DNA of 64,000 nt from Cytophagales bacterium Alg240-R148 (GTDB taxonomy: Bacteria > Bacteroidota > Bacteroidia > Cytophagales > Cyclobacteriaceae): NCBI GenBank assembly GCA_900537185.1, contig LS999828.1, forward strand, positions 560,706-624,705, written 5' to 3'. Within the stretch, counting starts at the first letter, position 1; the number at the start of each line of letters is the position of its first letter. Both the position numbers and the translations under genes were made by a program. Of this stretch, positions 35,591 to 45,503 are shown piece after piece. The notes beneath the pieces were generated by a model. That model did no database searches. It was not told the DNA's origin and saw nothing but the letters and a program-made list of their open reading frames with translations.

Positions 35591-38500
35591 CACTGCCCTT
35601 GGTATTTTTTAATTGCGTCAATTAGTGTGTAGGCATGTTTCAGCCTTTCCTCTACACTGCTGGATTGAGACAAGTACGACTTCCAATTCCCGTACTTAAA
35701 TTCAAAATCAGCCATGTCTTCAACATCCAACCAATAACTTTGGTGCGCAATGTGGGCTGGAGCATGTTCGTGGAGCAAATCATTTAATTTACTTCTAAAA
35801 TTAAGGTCTTGAAAGCGAACAGGCCATGATGGCAACATAAAACTAATTTGAAAACTAAAAAAAGACTCCTCCACATAATTGCCCTTTCCATAATTGGAAA
35901 TAAATTCGATTGTACATATTTGAAGGTTTTGGCGACCGGAAGATGCACGCTTAGCTCCAAACATTGTATGCGCCTCTGTTTCTTCGGCATAACGCCTAAT
36001 GGATTGCGCGATAATGGTCCCCCCATCGTCTAAAATTCTTATTACATATTTGTTTTCAATTCTATTGACTCTAAACTGCAAGCCGCTAGGGTTTTTAATA
36101 TTGTCGTGGATGCGTTTCACCCACTTATTCCTTTTTTGGTAATTTTCTAATTGGTAATGTTGGAAACACACTACCTCCTCGTTGTTGTTTTTAATACAAA
36201 TTTTGAATCCAAAATGCCGCCCCAAATAGGGTGGGGCCAACAACATATGCTCTACATAATACAGCCCTTCACTTTTCTGACTCAACGATTTAATAAAAGC
36301 AATTGAAGTTGCAATATCTATCTTTGCCTGTGCCTTGGAACTTGATTTGTGCACGACGTTGGTCATCCGCTCTTCATTGGTAAACAAAATATAACAGGAA
36401 GGGTCGTTGTGGTTGTTGGTCTCTTTTATTTGGTAATTCTCCCTAATTACGGCCATCTTCAAGACATTATTCAATACGTTTTTGTCGTTTGAAAAAAAGA
36501 AAAAATCATCAGAAATATTGTATACCCGCTCTTCTATAATTAACAGTTCATCCGCTGCAATCACGTCTTCTTGCCCCGTACCAAACAACTTACTCAGCTT
36601 ATCGCCTATAAAGTCTGTTCTTTGTTCGAACCAAAATATTCCGAAACCGGAGTCTTGCTCGGTCATTGCTTTAGCCAAACCACCTTGTGGTGTGCTGTTT
36701 ATATCCAATAAGACGGCAATAATTCGAATAAGGCTCGGAACATCCGATGCCTCTTGTAAATAATTATACGCCACTGCCCTGTTGTAACTTATCGCATCGT
36801 AATGTTTGATTAGTTCTCTTTTTCGAAATAGAATTTCTTTATCCAAGGAAGCGTCGTGGCCTTTATTACCATAACTGGTACCATTTATTTTTTTGAGGGT
36901 ATACGAGGGGTAAACTTCCCCAAAACGCGCAAGTAAAGTGTCTGCAACTTCGTTGAGCCGTTGAACGGCACCGTGGTCAAAATTATCATTAAGCTGTGCT
37001 AAGGTTTTTTCCCATCGCTGCATGGCTGTTTTATCAGGCTCCAAATGGTATTCTTTTACCAATTCTAGCAGCTCGGGCATATCGTCTAATTCTTGGTAAA
37101 AATAGGAAGTAAGATTTTTTGTTTCATTTACATCGTACAACGCATAGAGGCTGGTCAACTGCTTTAAAAAATTAGCCATCATTTGATCCAATGGCATCAA
37201 GTAGGCTTTAAGCTGTTTGGCTTGTGCTTTTCTTTTTTCAGAAATACCATGTTCAGGCAGTCCAAAATCTCCAATACCATAGGCTACAGGAAATTGTTTT
37301 CGGAGCGGATAATAAGCATTGAGTTGTAAGTTTTCCCCTTCGGGTAGCCCCATTTCATTGAAAGACCTAGTAGCGGATTTAAAAGTGCTTAAATTCAGCT
37401 CTCTTTTTTCTTCCAAATGCTCCTTAAATTCTTGAAGGTCTAAAAAGAAATATTCCCCTTTTGATTTAAAGAACAGGTCTTTTTGCCTTTCAGGGTCGAT
37501 GTTGGAAAGCAATGGCGCTCTATCAAACTCTATTGGCAAGAAATGTAAGGCATGGGGTTTTATAACCATCGGAAAGGCCTCTCTGCCACGCTCCACCTTC
37601 AATTTATACAGTATATATTTATGGTTTTGCACGTACTTCAACAAAGCCATTGCAGAAGAAAACGTTCTTTTATTTACACCAATAATAACATCGCCCACCC
37701 GGAAATTCTCTGATCGGTCGTGGTTGTCTACAACGCCCTTCACCTTGAGTTGTTGGTTGTTTTTCTCCAAATAAATTTGAAGAATTGGAATGTAAACAAG
37801 CCCTTCCTTTTGCTCGTTGAGTTCAAAAAAATCTACACTTACCACCCCATCTATTCTGGCCAACATTTTCTCCATGGGTTGCAAAGCCAATCCCTCGGGT
37901 TTTTCTTTTAGTTGTGCATCCGTTATAAATCCATTGTTGAGCATCGGTCCATTGAAAATAGCATTGGTGGACATCCCTTCTTCCACGAGCTTCCACAGCG
38001 GGGCAAATTCAATATCAGAAGAAATATAATTGCTCAGCATATAAAATACTTCCGAAAAAACTTGTTCTCCATCGGCATGCTCTTCGAGCGTAAGCTGTAA
38101 GTTCATGTCTATGTAAGTGGGCTCCTGAATGGTAATACCGTATAAATCTTCACAAAAGTTTCTATTGGCATGGAAGAGCTGTTTGACTGCCTCGTGTACC
38201 CTCTGTTTTTCTTCATTGAGGGCTTTTGCTTCTGTTGGATAATCGTATAACTCCACATAGATATGGTACAGCCCCCTTAAACCGTTGTGGGCTTCTAGTA
38301 GTTGGTCGGCATTGTTGTATTCTTGCTGGCTTTTGATCCAAACATTCTTTAAATTTTTCACCTGATCCACAAATAGTTTTCGATAATCATTTTCGGTGAT
38401 AGGTGCCGTGGTTAAAATTTCAGAAGGCAAAAAGAAACCATTGTCTCCTGGCTGCAGGGCTTTGCCTTTCGATTCTCTTAGTATATGCTCGATGGGTAGG

Positions 38501-38700
38501 TCGGCCTTGTGTTCTAGCTCCGTGATGGCATAGACCAAGTTCTCCAAAATGGTAACACCGGGATCGTGTTCGTTAAAATCTGTCCACTGGGCCCCCGAAA
38601 GGTTCTGCAACATTTCAATTCCTTCTACATAGAGTTTGTCATAGGAGGTGTTCTGGTGGCTTTCCTTATCAATATAGCCTGGTTTAGATGTATCTTCCAT
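35590..38700 (-). CDS. eCIS baseplate wedge protein (Afp12/gp6-like) with PDZ-like insert
   Basis: The 1036-aa product has the hallmark DFNEHDPGVTILENLVYAI (residues ~42-60) of Afp12/gp6-like baseplate subunits. A segment near residues 320-385 (FRVGDVIIGVNKRTFSS, then VERGREAFPMV) reads like a PDZ fold, which is not usual for baseplate proteins as far as I know. The rest alternates helical and beta-rich regions without further recognisable motifs. In contractile systems these proteins build the wedges that join sheath, hub and fibres. It is followed directly by the tape-measure gene (1-nt overlap). Confidence 0.82.
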   Translation of the reverse strand: MEDTSKPGYIDKESHQNTSYDKLYVEGIEMLQNLSGAQWTDFNEHDPGVTILENLVYAITELEHKADLPIEHILRESKGKALQPGDNGFFLPSEILTTAPITENDYRKLFVDQVKNLKNVWIKSQQEYNNADQLLEAHNGLRGLYHIYVELYDYPTEAKALNEEKQRVHEAVKQLFHANRNFCEDLYGITIQEPTYIDMNLQLTLEEHADGEQVFSEVFYMLSNYISSDIEFAPLWKLVEEGMSTNAIFNGPMLNNGFITDAQLKEKPEGLALQPMEKMLARIDGVVSVDFFELNEQKEGLVYIPILQIYLEKNNQQLKVKGVVDNHDRSENFRVGDVIIGVNKRTFSSAMALLKYVQNHKYILYKLKVERGREAFPMVIKPHALHFLPIEFDRAPLLSNIDPERQKDLFFKSKGEYFFLDLQEFKEHLEEKRELNLSTFKSATRSFNEMGLPEGENLQLNAYYPLRKQFPVAYGIGDFGLPEHGISEKRKAQAKQLKAYLMPLDQMMANFLKQLTSLYALYDVNETKNLTSYFYQELDDMPELLELVKEYHLEPDKTAMQRWEKTLAQLNDNFDHGAVQRLNEVADTLLARFGEVYPSYTLKKINGTSYGNKGHDASLDKEILFRKRELIKHYDAISYNRAVAYNYLQEASDVPSLIRIIAVLLDINSTPQGGLAKAMTEQDSGFGIFWFEQRTDFIGDKLSKLFGTGQEDVIAADELLIIEERVYNISDDFFFFSNDKNVLNNVLKMAVIRENYQIKETNNHNDPSCYILFTNEERMTNVVHKSSSKAQAKIDIATSIAFIKSLSQKSEGLYYVEHMLLAPPYLGRHFGFKICIKNNNEEVVCFQHYQLENYQKRNKWVKRIHDNIKNPSGLQFRVNRIENKYVIRILDDGGTIIAQSIRRYAEETEAHTMFGAKRASSGRQNLQICTIEFISNYGKGNYVEESFFSFQISFMLPSWPVRFQDLNFRSKLNDLLHEHAPAHIAHQSYWLDVEDMADFEFKYGNWKSYLSQSSSVEERLKHAYTLIDAIKKYQGQ

Positions 38701-38708
38701 ATTGATTG

Positions 38709-39479
38709 TTATAGTTCACATAGCTTTTGGATGTCGTTGTCCCACAATTTTTTCATGTGAAACTTTACATATTCACCTTTCCCAAAATCAAAACTGCTTT
38801 TCATAAGCAATTGGTGGTCATGGGTGGAGCCTACCACTTTTAGCTGGATCTTATAGCGCCATTTATTCCACCACCTGTTCCACCACATACCGTACGAAGT
38901 TTGGACCATTTGTATGGTAGGTTTCCCGAAAGCAATTAAGACATGGGCATGCATCAAAGCATGGTGTCCAGTATCCTCTTTTCCTACCTGAGCAGTAATT
39001 TGGAAAGCATGGCAGCCGTCCATTTTGTCCACAATGGTGTGGTACTGTCCGTTGGCATCAAATTGGCCATACCTAAAAGACCCCATGGATGCCACGGAAG
39101 CCGCAATACCCTCTACTTCAAAATCCGCTTTTGGATCTTTGGTACCAACTCCAATTGCGCCACCTTTTTTAAAATACAGCCTGGCTTGGCCCTCCGCATC
39201 GGATTCTATTTCTTGAAAACCCAACCCACCTTTTCCATTTTTATCTAGAGAAACTCCCCATTTTGGGGCTGGGTCCAGAATGTTATCATAAAAACTAACC
39301 AAACGGCTCGACTCATCCCCTTCAGGAGATAAAATCAACCCATCTTTTATATTTTTAGAAATTCCATCATCTACTCGGTTCACCATAGAATCAATTAGAC
39401 TTGCAAAATTGGACTCATCTGGTCGCCTTCCTTTGCTAAATAGGTTTTTAAGACTCTGTCTGTTGAATGGTTTTTCCAT
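38709..39479 (-). CDS. eCIS fibre-like or accessory protein
   Basis: This 256-aa protein starts with a charged helical section (MEKPFNRQSLKNLFSKG), then a Gly-rich repeat-like region. GGAIGVGTKDPKADFEVEG resembles the GIGTxxPxxxLxVxG motif common in tail-fibre stems and S74-type fibres. The C-terminal ~110 residues hold an aromatic patch (GMWWNRWWNKWRY) and look like a beta-sandwich. Gene position between two large baseplate genes suits a receptor-binding or fibre subunit, but no family is firmly recognised. Its stop is 8 nt before the downstream baseplate gene, and its start is 2 nt after the preceding one. Confidence 0.6.
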   Translation of the reverse strand: MEKPFNRQSLKNLFSKGRRPDESNFASLIDSMVNRVDDGISKNIKDGLILSPEGDESSRLVSFYDNILDPAPKWGVSLDKNGKGGLGFQEIESDAEGQARLYFKKGGAIGVGTKDPKADFEVEGIAASVASMGSFRYGQFDANGQYHTIVDKMDGCHAFQITAQVGKEDTGHHALMHAHVLIAFGKPTIQMVQTSYGMWWNRWWNKWRYKIQLKVVGSTHDHQLLMKSSFDFGKGEYVKFHMKKLWDNDIQKLCEL

Positions 39480-39481
39480 TT

Positions 39482-42400
39482 TTATTCCTTTAAAGAATTG
39501 TGCTTAATGATAAAAAAGGCAGTATCCTTAGACGCTTCTTCCGTTTGAAATTTTTGGTTCATAATCTGTTCTTCCTCCTTAGCCTTTTTATCGATAATAA
39601 AATCCAAACCAATTTCTAGATTGCCGATGCCTACTTCTATAAGGTCTTCGATGTGTCCTGGTTGGTTCTTCACTAAAATGTTGTGTTTTTTTACAGACAC
39701 CAAAACGGACCAAGGTTTAAAGGCTTTTAATTCTTGTCCATATTGGTACACACACAAGGTATACTCATTTCCTTCTTGGGTTGCATCGCGAATAATGTGC
39801 TCTACATTTAATTCTTCTACCGAATCAATGTATTCTAACTCTTCCACAAAACTCACTATCATATTGGGCACAATCCTACCCCCAATGCCTCCTGCCCCAA
39901 TATCCAAATGGGTCATGGGAGATATGTATTGTGCTATTTCTTTGTTGAGTTGTTCGATGTAATACCCGCCATTGAATTCAGAGCGAAAGTTCACTTGGCA
40001 ATTGACCAATAAATATTCCACTTCTGGGTTGATCACTTCAATTTCGATTAGTGGAGACGACAATCCTTGTAACAGTTTGGTCATTCTATCCAATTGTTCA
40101 TTACTAAAATAGTACCGCTCTTCAATAGTCCATTTAGAACTGAGCACTACTACTTTTAATTTTCCAGGTCTTGGTTTGAAATTTTTATCCAAATTCGTAC
40201 ACTTGGCCATGCTTACTTCATCGAAGTGTTCCATTAATAGTCGTTCGTAGTCCAGTGCACTTACCGCCCTCCCCTTGTGCCGCAACCGTTCGCTTACCCG
40301 CATGTAAAAATCCTCTCCATTTTCGGGCTGAACCCCGCCTATTGATACCGTTGGTTGGTGTACTTTTTTAATATCTAATAAATTGCCACTGATTTTTGAA
40401 ATGCTATTTTCTGGAATTTCCTTTCCAATTACCCCTTTGTTGGTGGTAGTACAGTAGGCCCGAACTGCATTGAAATAAATTCCCCTAATTTTGGGGTAGT
40501 GTGCCGCATATTTTGGTGTGGAGACACGCAACCAATAGATCGACTTCCCCTTCCTAATTTCTTGGGATGCAACTTTAGGCAAAATAATTTCAACAATTCC
40601 CGACCTGTTAAAAGAATTCGTTTCATCAATTAATACGTTTTCCGGTTCAATTTCAGTCCATTTGAAGCCGTTGTAGTACTCCCACTTTACTTTTATCTTA
40701 TTAATTTTATTGGTGGTACTAGAATTTAGAAAATCAAAATATACCGCAATAGTGGTCTGGTCTTTCAGACCAGTCAATCCCATCAATAAATACCCTTCAA
40801 AGTCATACGCGCAAAACAAAGATTGTTTTTCGACTTTTCCATTTTGTAACACCGGTTCTATTCCAAAGGGAGTTACCTGCATCAATTCACCACAAGTGGC
40901 CGCTGGCCTATTGGACTTAGAAGTAGAGGTTTGAAAGTACAATTCATCTACGGCGCTGTAATTCACGGATATCTGTCTTACCCTTGGAACGTACGGTGGA
41001 TTGGGTGTGGGAATATTGGTTTTATTATGGGCGTTAAAAAAAGCTACCTGCTGGGCGGTTTCTTGGTAAGACTTTAACCCGAACCCCTGGTTGGGTGCTA
41101 CCAATTTAAACCTAAAAAAACCAGTTTGTGTGCTGATGTCGTATACCAAAGGTTCTTTAAGAGTTTGCTCCGAGGTGTAGGTAAAATGGTCCAAGTCTTC
41201 TACCGATATTTTAGAAACATTATGGAGCCTTTGCACAGCAAAACCGGCCTCATTGAGCGTACTAGACAAACCAAACAACTGTGCTTCTTGCTCTTCCTGG
41301 TCGTTGGTAGGCAACCAGTAGCTATTGGACAATACTGAAAATCTAACTTTCGGGTCTTGGTTGTGGATCGGATTGGTATACCCTTGGTAATAGGCGTCAA
41401 AACCACCATCCACCTGCGGTAGGTTGTCCCACTCTATCTCTACTTCCAATTGGTTCAGCTTTTTCTGAAATAGTTCGTTGTTGCCAAACATTAAAAAAGC
41501 ACCTTCTTCCGCCAAAGGACCAAATAGGTCAAAAGGTTTGTCCGCAGGCATTTTACCTATGTTGTTGTAAAGCGACAGGTTGCGCAAGCGCTGCACTTCT
41601 ACTTTTATATTAATTGATTTTAATGTGCTTTTTTGAAACAAGGAGTACAAGTAATAGGGAGCAAATTCATCCAACATTACTTTTATGGAAGGCCATTTTA
41701 ATCTGCCTTGTTCTTCTTGTCCTAACACCAAAAGTGGGTCTTTGCTTTTCAAATTAATTTGGATGGACAAGGTACACGTTTGGGTGTCTACCTGCACTTC
41801 GTACTTCTTCAATTCATTCCAGCCCTTTTTACTGGTATAAAACACACAAAATCCTTCTGAAAACAAATCAAACACCACTTGTTCTAAGGTTATTTCTTTG
41901 GCCTTCATGATTTGTTTGACCAAAGTGTCGAATTGTGCCCCAAAAGCATTGGGCTCAAATTGAATGTCTATTTGAATGTTGCGTTGCCCCTCTTTCAAAA
42001 ACAGCACGGGTGAACCAACGATAAAGCCAATGGACCCTGTTTTTTCTTGGTCTACAATGGTTCGTTGATCGGTGTGTTTGTTTGCCCCAAAAACAAACCA
42101 TTTTTCTTTTTTGGTTACTTCCTTCCCCTCTAATACCAAATTGCTTTTGAGCACCTGGGAAACCAATGGTTTCTTGGTTCCATAATCAATGTATTGGTTG
42201 CTGTGGAACAATAGCGTATGGAGTTCTTCTAGTTGCACTTCGTATAGGTCCAGCGTTTTTTTTGTCTTGAAGCCAACATCTGTTGCGGAACCAAACAACA
42301 AGCCCGCTGTTAAATCTGTTCCTTTGGGCATGGTGCTATGGCCCACACCTTTAACCAAATCAAAAGCCAACACCACTTCCGAAGCTGCTCCGTTGAATTC

Positions 42401-43249
42401 TTTTTGTTTGAGAACGTCTCTATAGAAATAATCCAAATGTCTTCGAGACAATTGGTTGATACTGGTTTGTGCTTTCTGAAATAACACCGCAAAAGTAATG
42501 TACAAGGCGGTATGGGGTTCATGGGTATTATTAGATAACAGATGGTTTTCTAATTGCTCTTGAACAAAATTTTGGAATCTTTCGATTGCACTTCTACTCA
42601 AAGCAAGTGATTTGTACAAACGATTCTGAAATTCTCCTTCTTTTTCTGCAAATGTTGCGCGTTGTCCTTTGAAATATTTAACAAAATGATGCAATTGTTT
42701 TTGCTGCTCCTGCTCCGACAAACTTTGGTAAGAAGCAATTAGGCTCATGAGCCTATTGGAGTCTGTTTTTTCAAGGACAGCAGTCCATTGGTTGATAATT
42801 TGTTCAATGAAATTAAAATGATCGCCCAAACCATCTTTTAACATATTGACAATTTCATTGGCTATTTTTTCGTTGCCGCTGTCGTTGAGCACATGGTACC
42901 AATGTTCAATTTTTTTAGCCCATCGGAATAAAATTAAAATCGTTTTTAAAAATTCGTCTTCCCCTCTTTTCCTGTCTTGGATCAGCTCATCCAATATTTG
43001 CAAACGCTCGCTTACAATTTCGACCATACAAAAAGTAGGGTCGTTTTGGAGCAACTCACTCCAGTTGCCTTCCGCTTCATTTTCTGTATTAAAAAAATTT
43101 ATTTTATTAGAATATTCGATTATGTAGGCCAATAAATCGGACATAGACCGTTGGTCAATATTAAAATCCCCATTCAATAGTTTATTGTCGAACCGACTGC
43201 CTTTGTCAATTCCTGTGCCTTTCCGTATGGTGCCTTTTCGGTCTGTCAT
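39482..43249 (-). CDS. eCIS large baseplate J-like protein (Afp11-like)
   Basis: This 1255-aa protein resembles Afp11/baseplate J-like wedge subunits. The C-terminal third has the conserved run FYMRVSERLRHKGRAVSALDYERLL, followed by PRPGKLKVVVLSS and, near the end, ISPMTHLDIGAGGIGGRIV. The N-terminal ~300 residues are helical, and the central part is beta-rich with many Trp/Tyr. It would surround the spike and connect to the sheath in the baseplate. It lies between the gp25-like gene (3 nt) and the fibre-like gene. Confidence 0.85.
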   Translation of the reverse strand: MTDRKGTIRKGTGIDKGSRFDNKLLNGDFNIDQRSMSDLLAYIIEYSNKINFFNTENEAEGNWSELLQNDPTFCMVEIVSERLQILDELIQDRKRGEDEFLKTILILFRWAKKIEHWYHVLNDSGNEKIANEIVNMLKDGLGDHFNFIEQIINQWTAVLEKTDSNRLMSLIASYQSLSEQEQQKQLHHFVKYFKGQRATFAEKEGEFQNRLYKSLALSRSAIERFQNFVQEQLENHLLSNNTHEPHTALYITFAVLFQKAQTSINQLSRRHLDYFYRDVLKQKEFNGAASEVVLAFDLVKGVGHSTMPKGTDLTAGLLFGSATDVGFKTKKTLDLYEVQLEELHTLLFHSNQYIDYGTKKPLVSQVLKSNLVLEGKEVTKKEKWFVFGANKHTDQRTIVDQEKTGSIGFIVGSPVLFLKEGQRNIQIDIQFEPNAFGAQFDTLVKQIMKAKEITLEQVVFDLFSEGFCVFYTSKKGWNELKKYEVQVDTQTCTLSIQINLKSKDPLLVLGQEEQGRLKWPSIKVMLDEFAPYYLYSLFQKSTLKSINIKVEVQRLRNLSLYNNIGKMPADKPFDLFGPLAEEGAFLMFGNNELFQKKLNQLEVEIEWDNLPQVDGGFDAYYQGYTNPIHNQDPKVRFSVLSNSYWLPTNDQEEQEAQLFGLSSTLNEAGFAVQRLHNVSKISVEDLDHFTYTSEQTLKEPLVYDISTQTGFFRFKLVAPNQGFGLKSYQETAQQVAFFNAHNKTNIPTPNPPYVPRVRQISVNYSAVDELYFQTSTSKSNRPAATCGELMQVTPFGIEPVLQNGKVEKQSLFCAYDFEGYLLMGLTGLKDQTTIAVYFDFLNSSTTNKINKIKVKWEYYNGFKWTEIEPENVLIDETNSFNRSGIVEIILPKVASQEIRKGKSIYWLRVSTPKYAAHYPKIRGIYFNAVRAYCTTTNKGVIGKEIPENSISKISGNLLDIKKVHQPTVSIGGVQPENGEDFYMRVSERLRHKGRAVSALDYERLLMEHFDEVSMAKCTNLDKNFKPRPGKLKVVVLSSKWTIEERYYFSNEQLDRMTKLLQGLSSPLIEIEVINPEVEYLLVNCQVNFRSEFNGGYYIEQLNKEIAQYISPMTHLDIGAGGIGGRIVPNMIVSFVEELEYIDSVEELNVEHIIRDATQEGNEYTLCVYQYGQELKAFKPWSVLVSVKKHNILVKNQPGHIEDLIEVGIGNLEIGLDFIIDKKAKEEEQIMNQKFQTEEASKDTAFFIIKHNSLKE

Positions 43250-43252
43250 TCG

Positions 43253-43711
43253 TTATTTTTCCTGGGTAATCTCCATTTTGTTTTGCAATATCATTGGAAT
43301 GCCCGTTGCTTCAATTTTATAATATGGAATAACCAAATTAAAACGGTTGTTGGTAGTCCGCACTTCGTACCGCACTTGTACATCGATTATACCATCTAAA
43401 TATTTTGATTGGTCCAGATTAACTGCGAGCAACTTGATGCGCGGTTCGTAGTTGGTAATAGCCGATCGCACCAACTCCTTTATAAAATTGGAACGGGTGG
43501 TGGATATTTCCTTGAAAAGATAATCGTTGAGGTTGCAACCAAACCGAGGCAACATGGTCCGCTCGCCCACGCTGGTACTTAAAATAATCTCTAAAGACTG
43601 TTTTATATCTTCCCCTTCACTTACCATTTCTACCCCAACATGGCGCATTTTTTTCTCGAATGTTGGTGGAAAACTCCACCCTGTTCCTAAGAAGGATTTT
43701 TTCTTTTTCAT
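43253..43711 (-). CDS. gp25-like baseplate wedge protein (Afp9-like)
   Basis: The 152-aa protein belongs to the gpW/gp25 family: FLGTGWSFPPTF at the N-terminus, then EDIKQSLEIILSTSVGERTM and LPRFGCNL, the family core. gp25-type subunits connect the sheath's first ring to the baseplate and trigger contraction. Despite the historical lysozyme label, no catalytic residues are implied. It lies 2 nt after the spike gene's stop and 3 nt before the Afp11-like gene. Confidence 0.92.
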   Translation of the reverse strand: MKKKKSFLGTGWSFPPTFEKKMRHVGVEMVSEGEDIKQSLEIILSTSVGERTMLPRFGCNLNDYLFKEISTTRSNFIKELVRSAITNYEPRIKLLAVNLDQSKYLDGIIDVQVRYEVRTTNNRFNLVIPYYKIEATGIPMILQNKMEITQEK

Positions 43712-43713
43712 AA

Positions 43714-45498
43714 CTAATTTAACATTACGGTTAGGCCTTTCACACTCATTTCTCCGTCGCTGGATATGGCACAGGACATACTGCCAGATATAGTCGTTGT
43801 TTGGTTGCCTGTGACCGATACTGTTCCACCGGTTGTATCCACAGACTGCTCTCCATCGATAGCAATGGAAGCACCTTGGATGTTTACTTTATTGGATGCT
43901 TTCAAGGTAAGGTCCGATTTACTCTCTACGACTATGCCGTCGGCATTCATTTGAATTTGATTGCTGTTTTGATCGGTTAACGTAATGCCCTTGTCTTCAT
44001 CACTGATTACCAAGGTGTTGCCTCCTGGTGTTAATACGGTTACTACTTTGTTTTCATCATCAAATTTCAGCTGTAGTTTGCTTTGGGTTACGATTGTTTT
44101 GATCGAATTTTTTTCTTCCGGCATTTCGGGTGCAGCAATGGAACTGCTATAAACACTACCCAGAATAATCGGAAACCGCGGGTCGTCGTTCATAAAACCT
44201 AGAATTACTTCGTCATTTACTTCGGGCATAAAATAGGCTCCAAACCCGTTGCCATTATAAAAGGTAGCCAACCGGGCCCAAACACTATCGGCATTGGCTC
44301 CTAAAATTGGAATTTTCACCTGTACCCGCAATTGGTTGTCTGGGTCCTCGTACATTTTTTGAACGATGCCCGTTTGCAGCCCTTTTACCCCTGGTAACAA
44401 ACCTGAGGCATCGGCCATGGCAACAGGATGCTGGTCTGAAAACCATTCTTCCGATAGGCCTATTCGCACTTCTGTCTTCCAAGTTCCTTCTTCTAACAGG
44501 TGTACCACGCCCGAAACAAAAGCATTGCCGTCAAAACGATTGCCCATTCCTTGTAATTTGATACAAGAATTAACTTTAGCCAAGGCAGACCCGGCAAAGA
44601 GCACTGTACCTTTGTAACGCGACAACCTGGATTTCAACAAAGCGGCATCGGCCCATTTTTGTATAGCATCTTGTGCCAAAGGAACAGAAGCATAAAGCCC
44701 AGTACTGCCAGCATCTACCAAAGAAGATAGGGCACTACCACTCAGATTGCCTTGTTCGTTGGTGGTAGGCTCTGCCGCGGTTGCATCGATGGTTGCTTGT
44801 GTTGCCATGTCCCAGGCATTACTGGTCACCCCTGAGAGCTGCAAGGTAGCATCTAATTCACCATCAAATTCAATTATGTCGTACCCAAAGGTTAGTTCGA
44901 GCGCTGGGCTGGCCGATACATCCGGTGCTGCCACTGTTAGTTTGCCACTGTCGGTATAAACTACCATGCCATTTACTTCTGCGCGGTTGATGATAAAATC
45001 CCAATCAACAGCAGAAAACTGGACCACTTCTTTGTGCTCAACTTCCGTAGCCGCCACTGCATTGCTCAAACTGTAATTGCCTGTAATTTTGGTAATAATG
45101 TCGCTGTCTTTCATATCGAGATACACTGCATTGTTCCGATTAATTGCCATTTTAATCGCCTCATCTTTGCAAATAATCTGCAACATGGAACCTGAATCGT
45201 TGTTCACTTTAACAATTTGTTTGGTAACAATCCCCTTGTATACACTGGTGTTTTGTCCTTCATATCCCAATTGAATTTCTATTTCCGTTCCCGGTTTAAA
45301 GGTATCTTCATCCGTAATGGTGAATTTTTGATCCGCTGCACTACCATCGCGCAGCGTAATCTCGGCTTCGGCAATTTTGTTGATCTGTTGTTCAATTCTT
45401 ACCTCCATTACTTCATAAGTAGAGGGTATTTCACTACCCGCGGAGAGAATAGAAAAAGAAACAACATTAGAGTCTTCAATTAGAGGAGAGTTGGCCAT
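43714..45498 (-). CDS. VgrG/Afp8-like spike protein
   Basis: This 594-aa spike fuses a gp27-like hub region (~1-375), a gp5 OB-fold (~385-470; PGVKGLQTGIVQKM, then DDPRFPIILGSVY), and a C-terminal beta-helix of short Val/Ile/Thr/Gly repeats (~500-594). This trimeric needle punctures the target membrane and receives the PAAR-like tip. No extra enzymatic domain follows the helix. It lies 5 nt from the LysM protein gene and 2 nt from the gp25-like gene. Confidence 0.92.
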   Translation of the reverse strand: MANSPLIEDSNVVSFSILSAGSEIPSTYEVMEVRIEQQINKIAEAEITLRDGSAADQKFTITDEDTFKPGTEIEIQLGYEGQNTSVYKGIVTKQIVKVNNDSGSMLQIICKDEAIKMAINRNNAVYLDMKDSDIITKITGNYSLSNAVAATEVEHKEVVQFSAVDWDFIINRAEVNGMVVYTDSGKLTVAAPDVSASPALELTFGYDIIEFDGELDATLQLSGVTSNAWDMATQATIDATAAEPTTNEQGNLSGSALSSLVDAGSTGLYASVPLAQDAIQKWADAALLKSRLSRYKGTVLFAGSALAKVNSCIKLQGMGNRFDGNAFVSGVVHLLEEGTWKTEVRIGLSEEWFSDQHPVAMADASGLLPGVKGLQTGIVQKMYEDPDNQLRVQVKIPILGANADSVWARLATFYNGNGFGAYFMPEVNDEVILGFMNDDPRFPIILGSVYSSSIAAPEMPEEKNSIKTIVTQSKLQLKFDDENKVVTVLTPGGNTLVISDEDKGITLTDQNSNQIQMNADGIVVESKSDLTLKASNKVNIQGASIAIDGEQSVDTTGGTVSVTGNQTTTISGSMSCAISSDGEMSVKGLTVMLN

Positions 45499-45503
45499 AA
45501 ATA

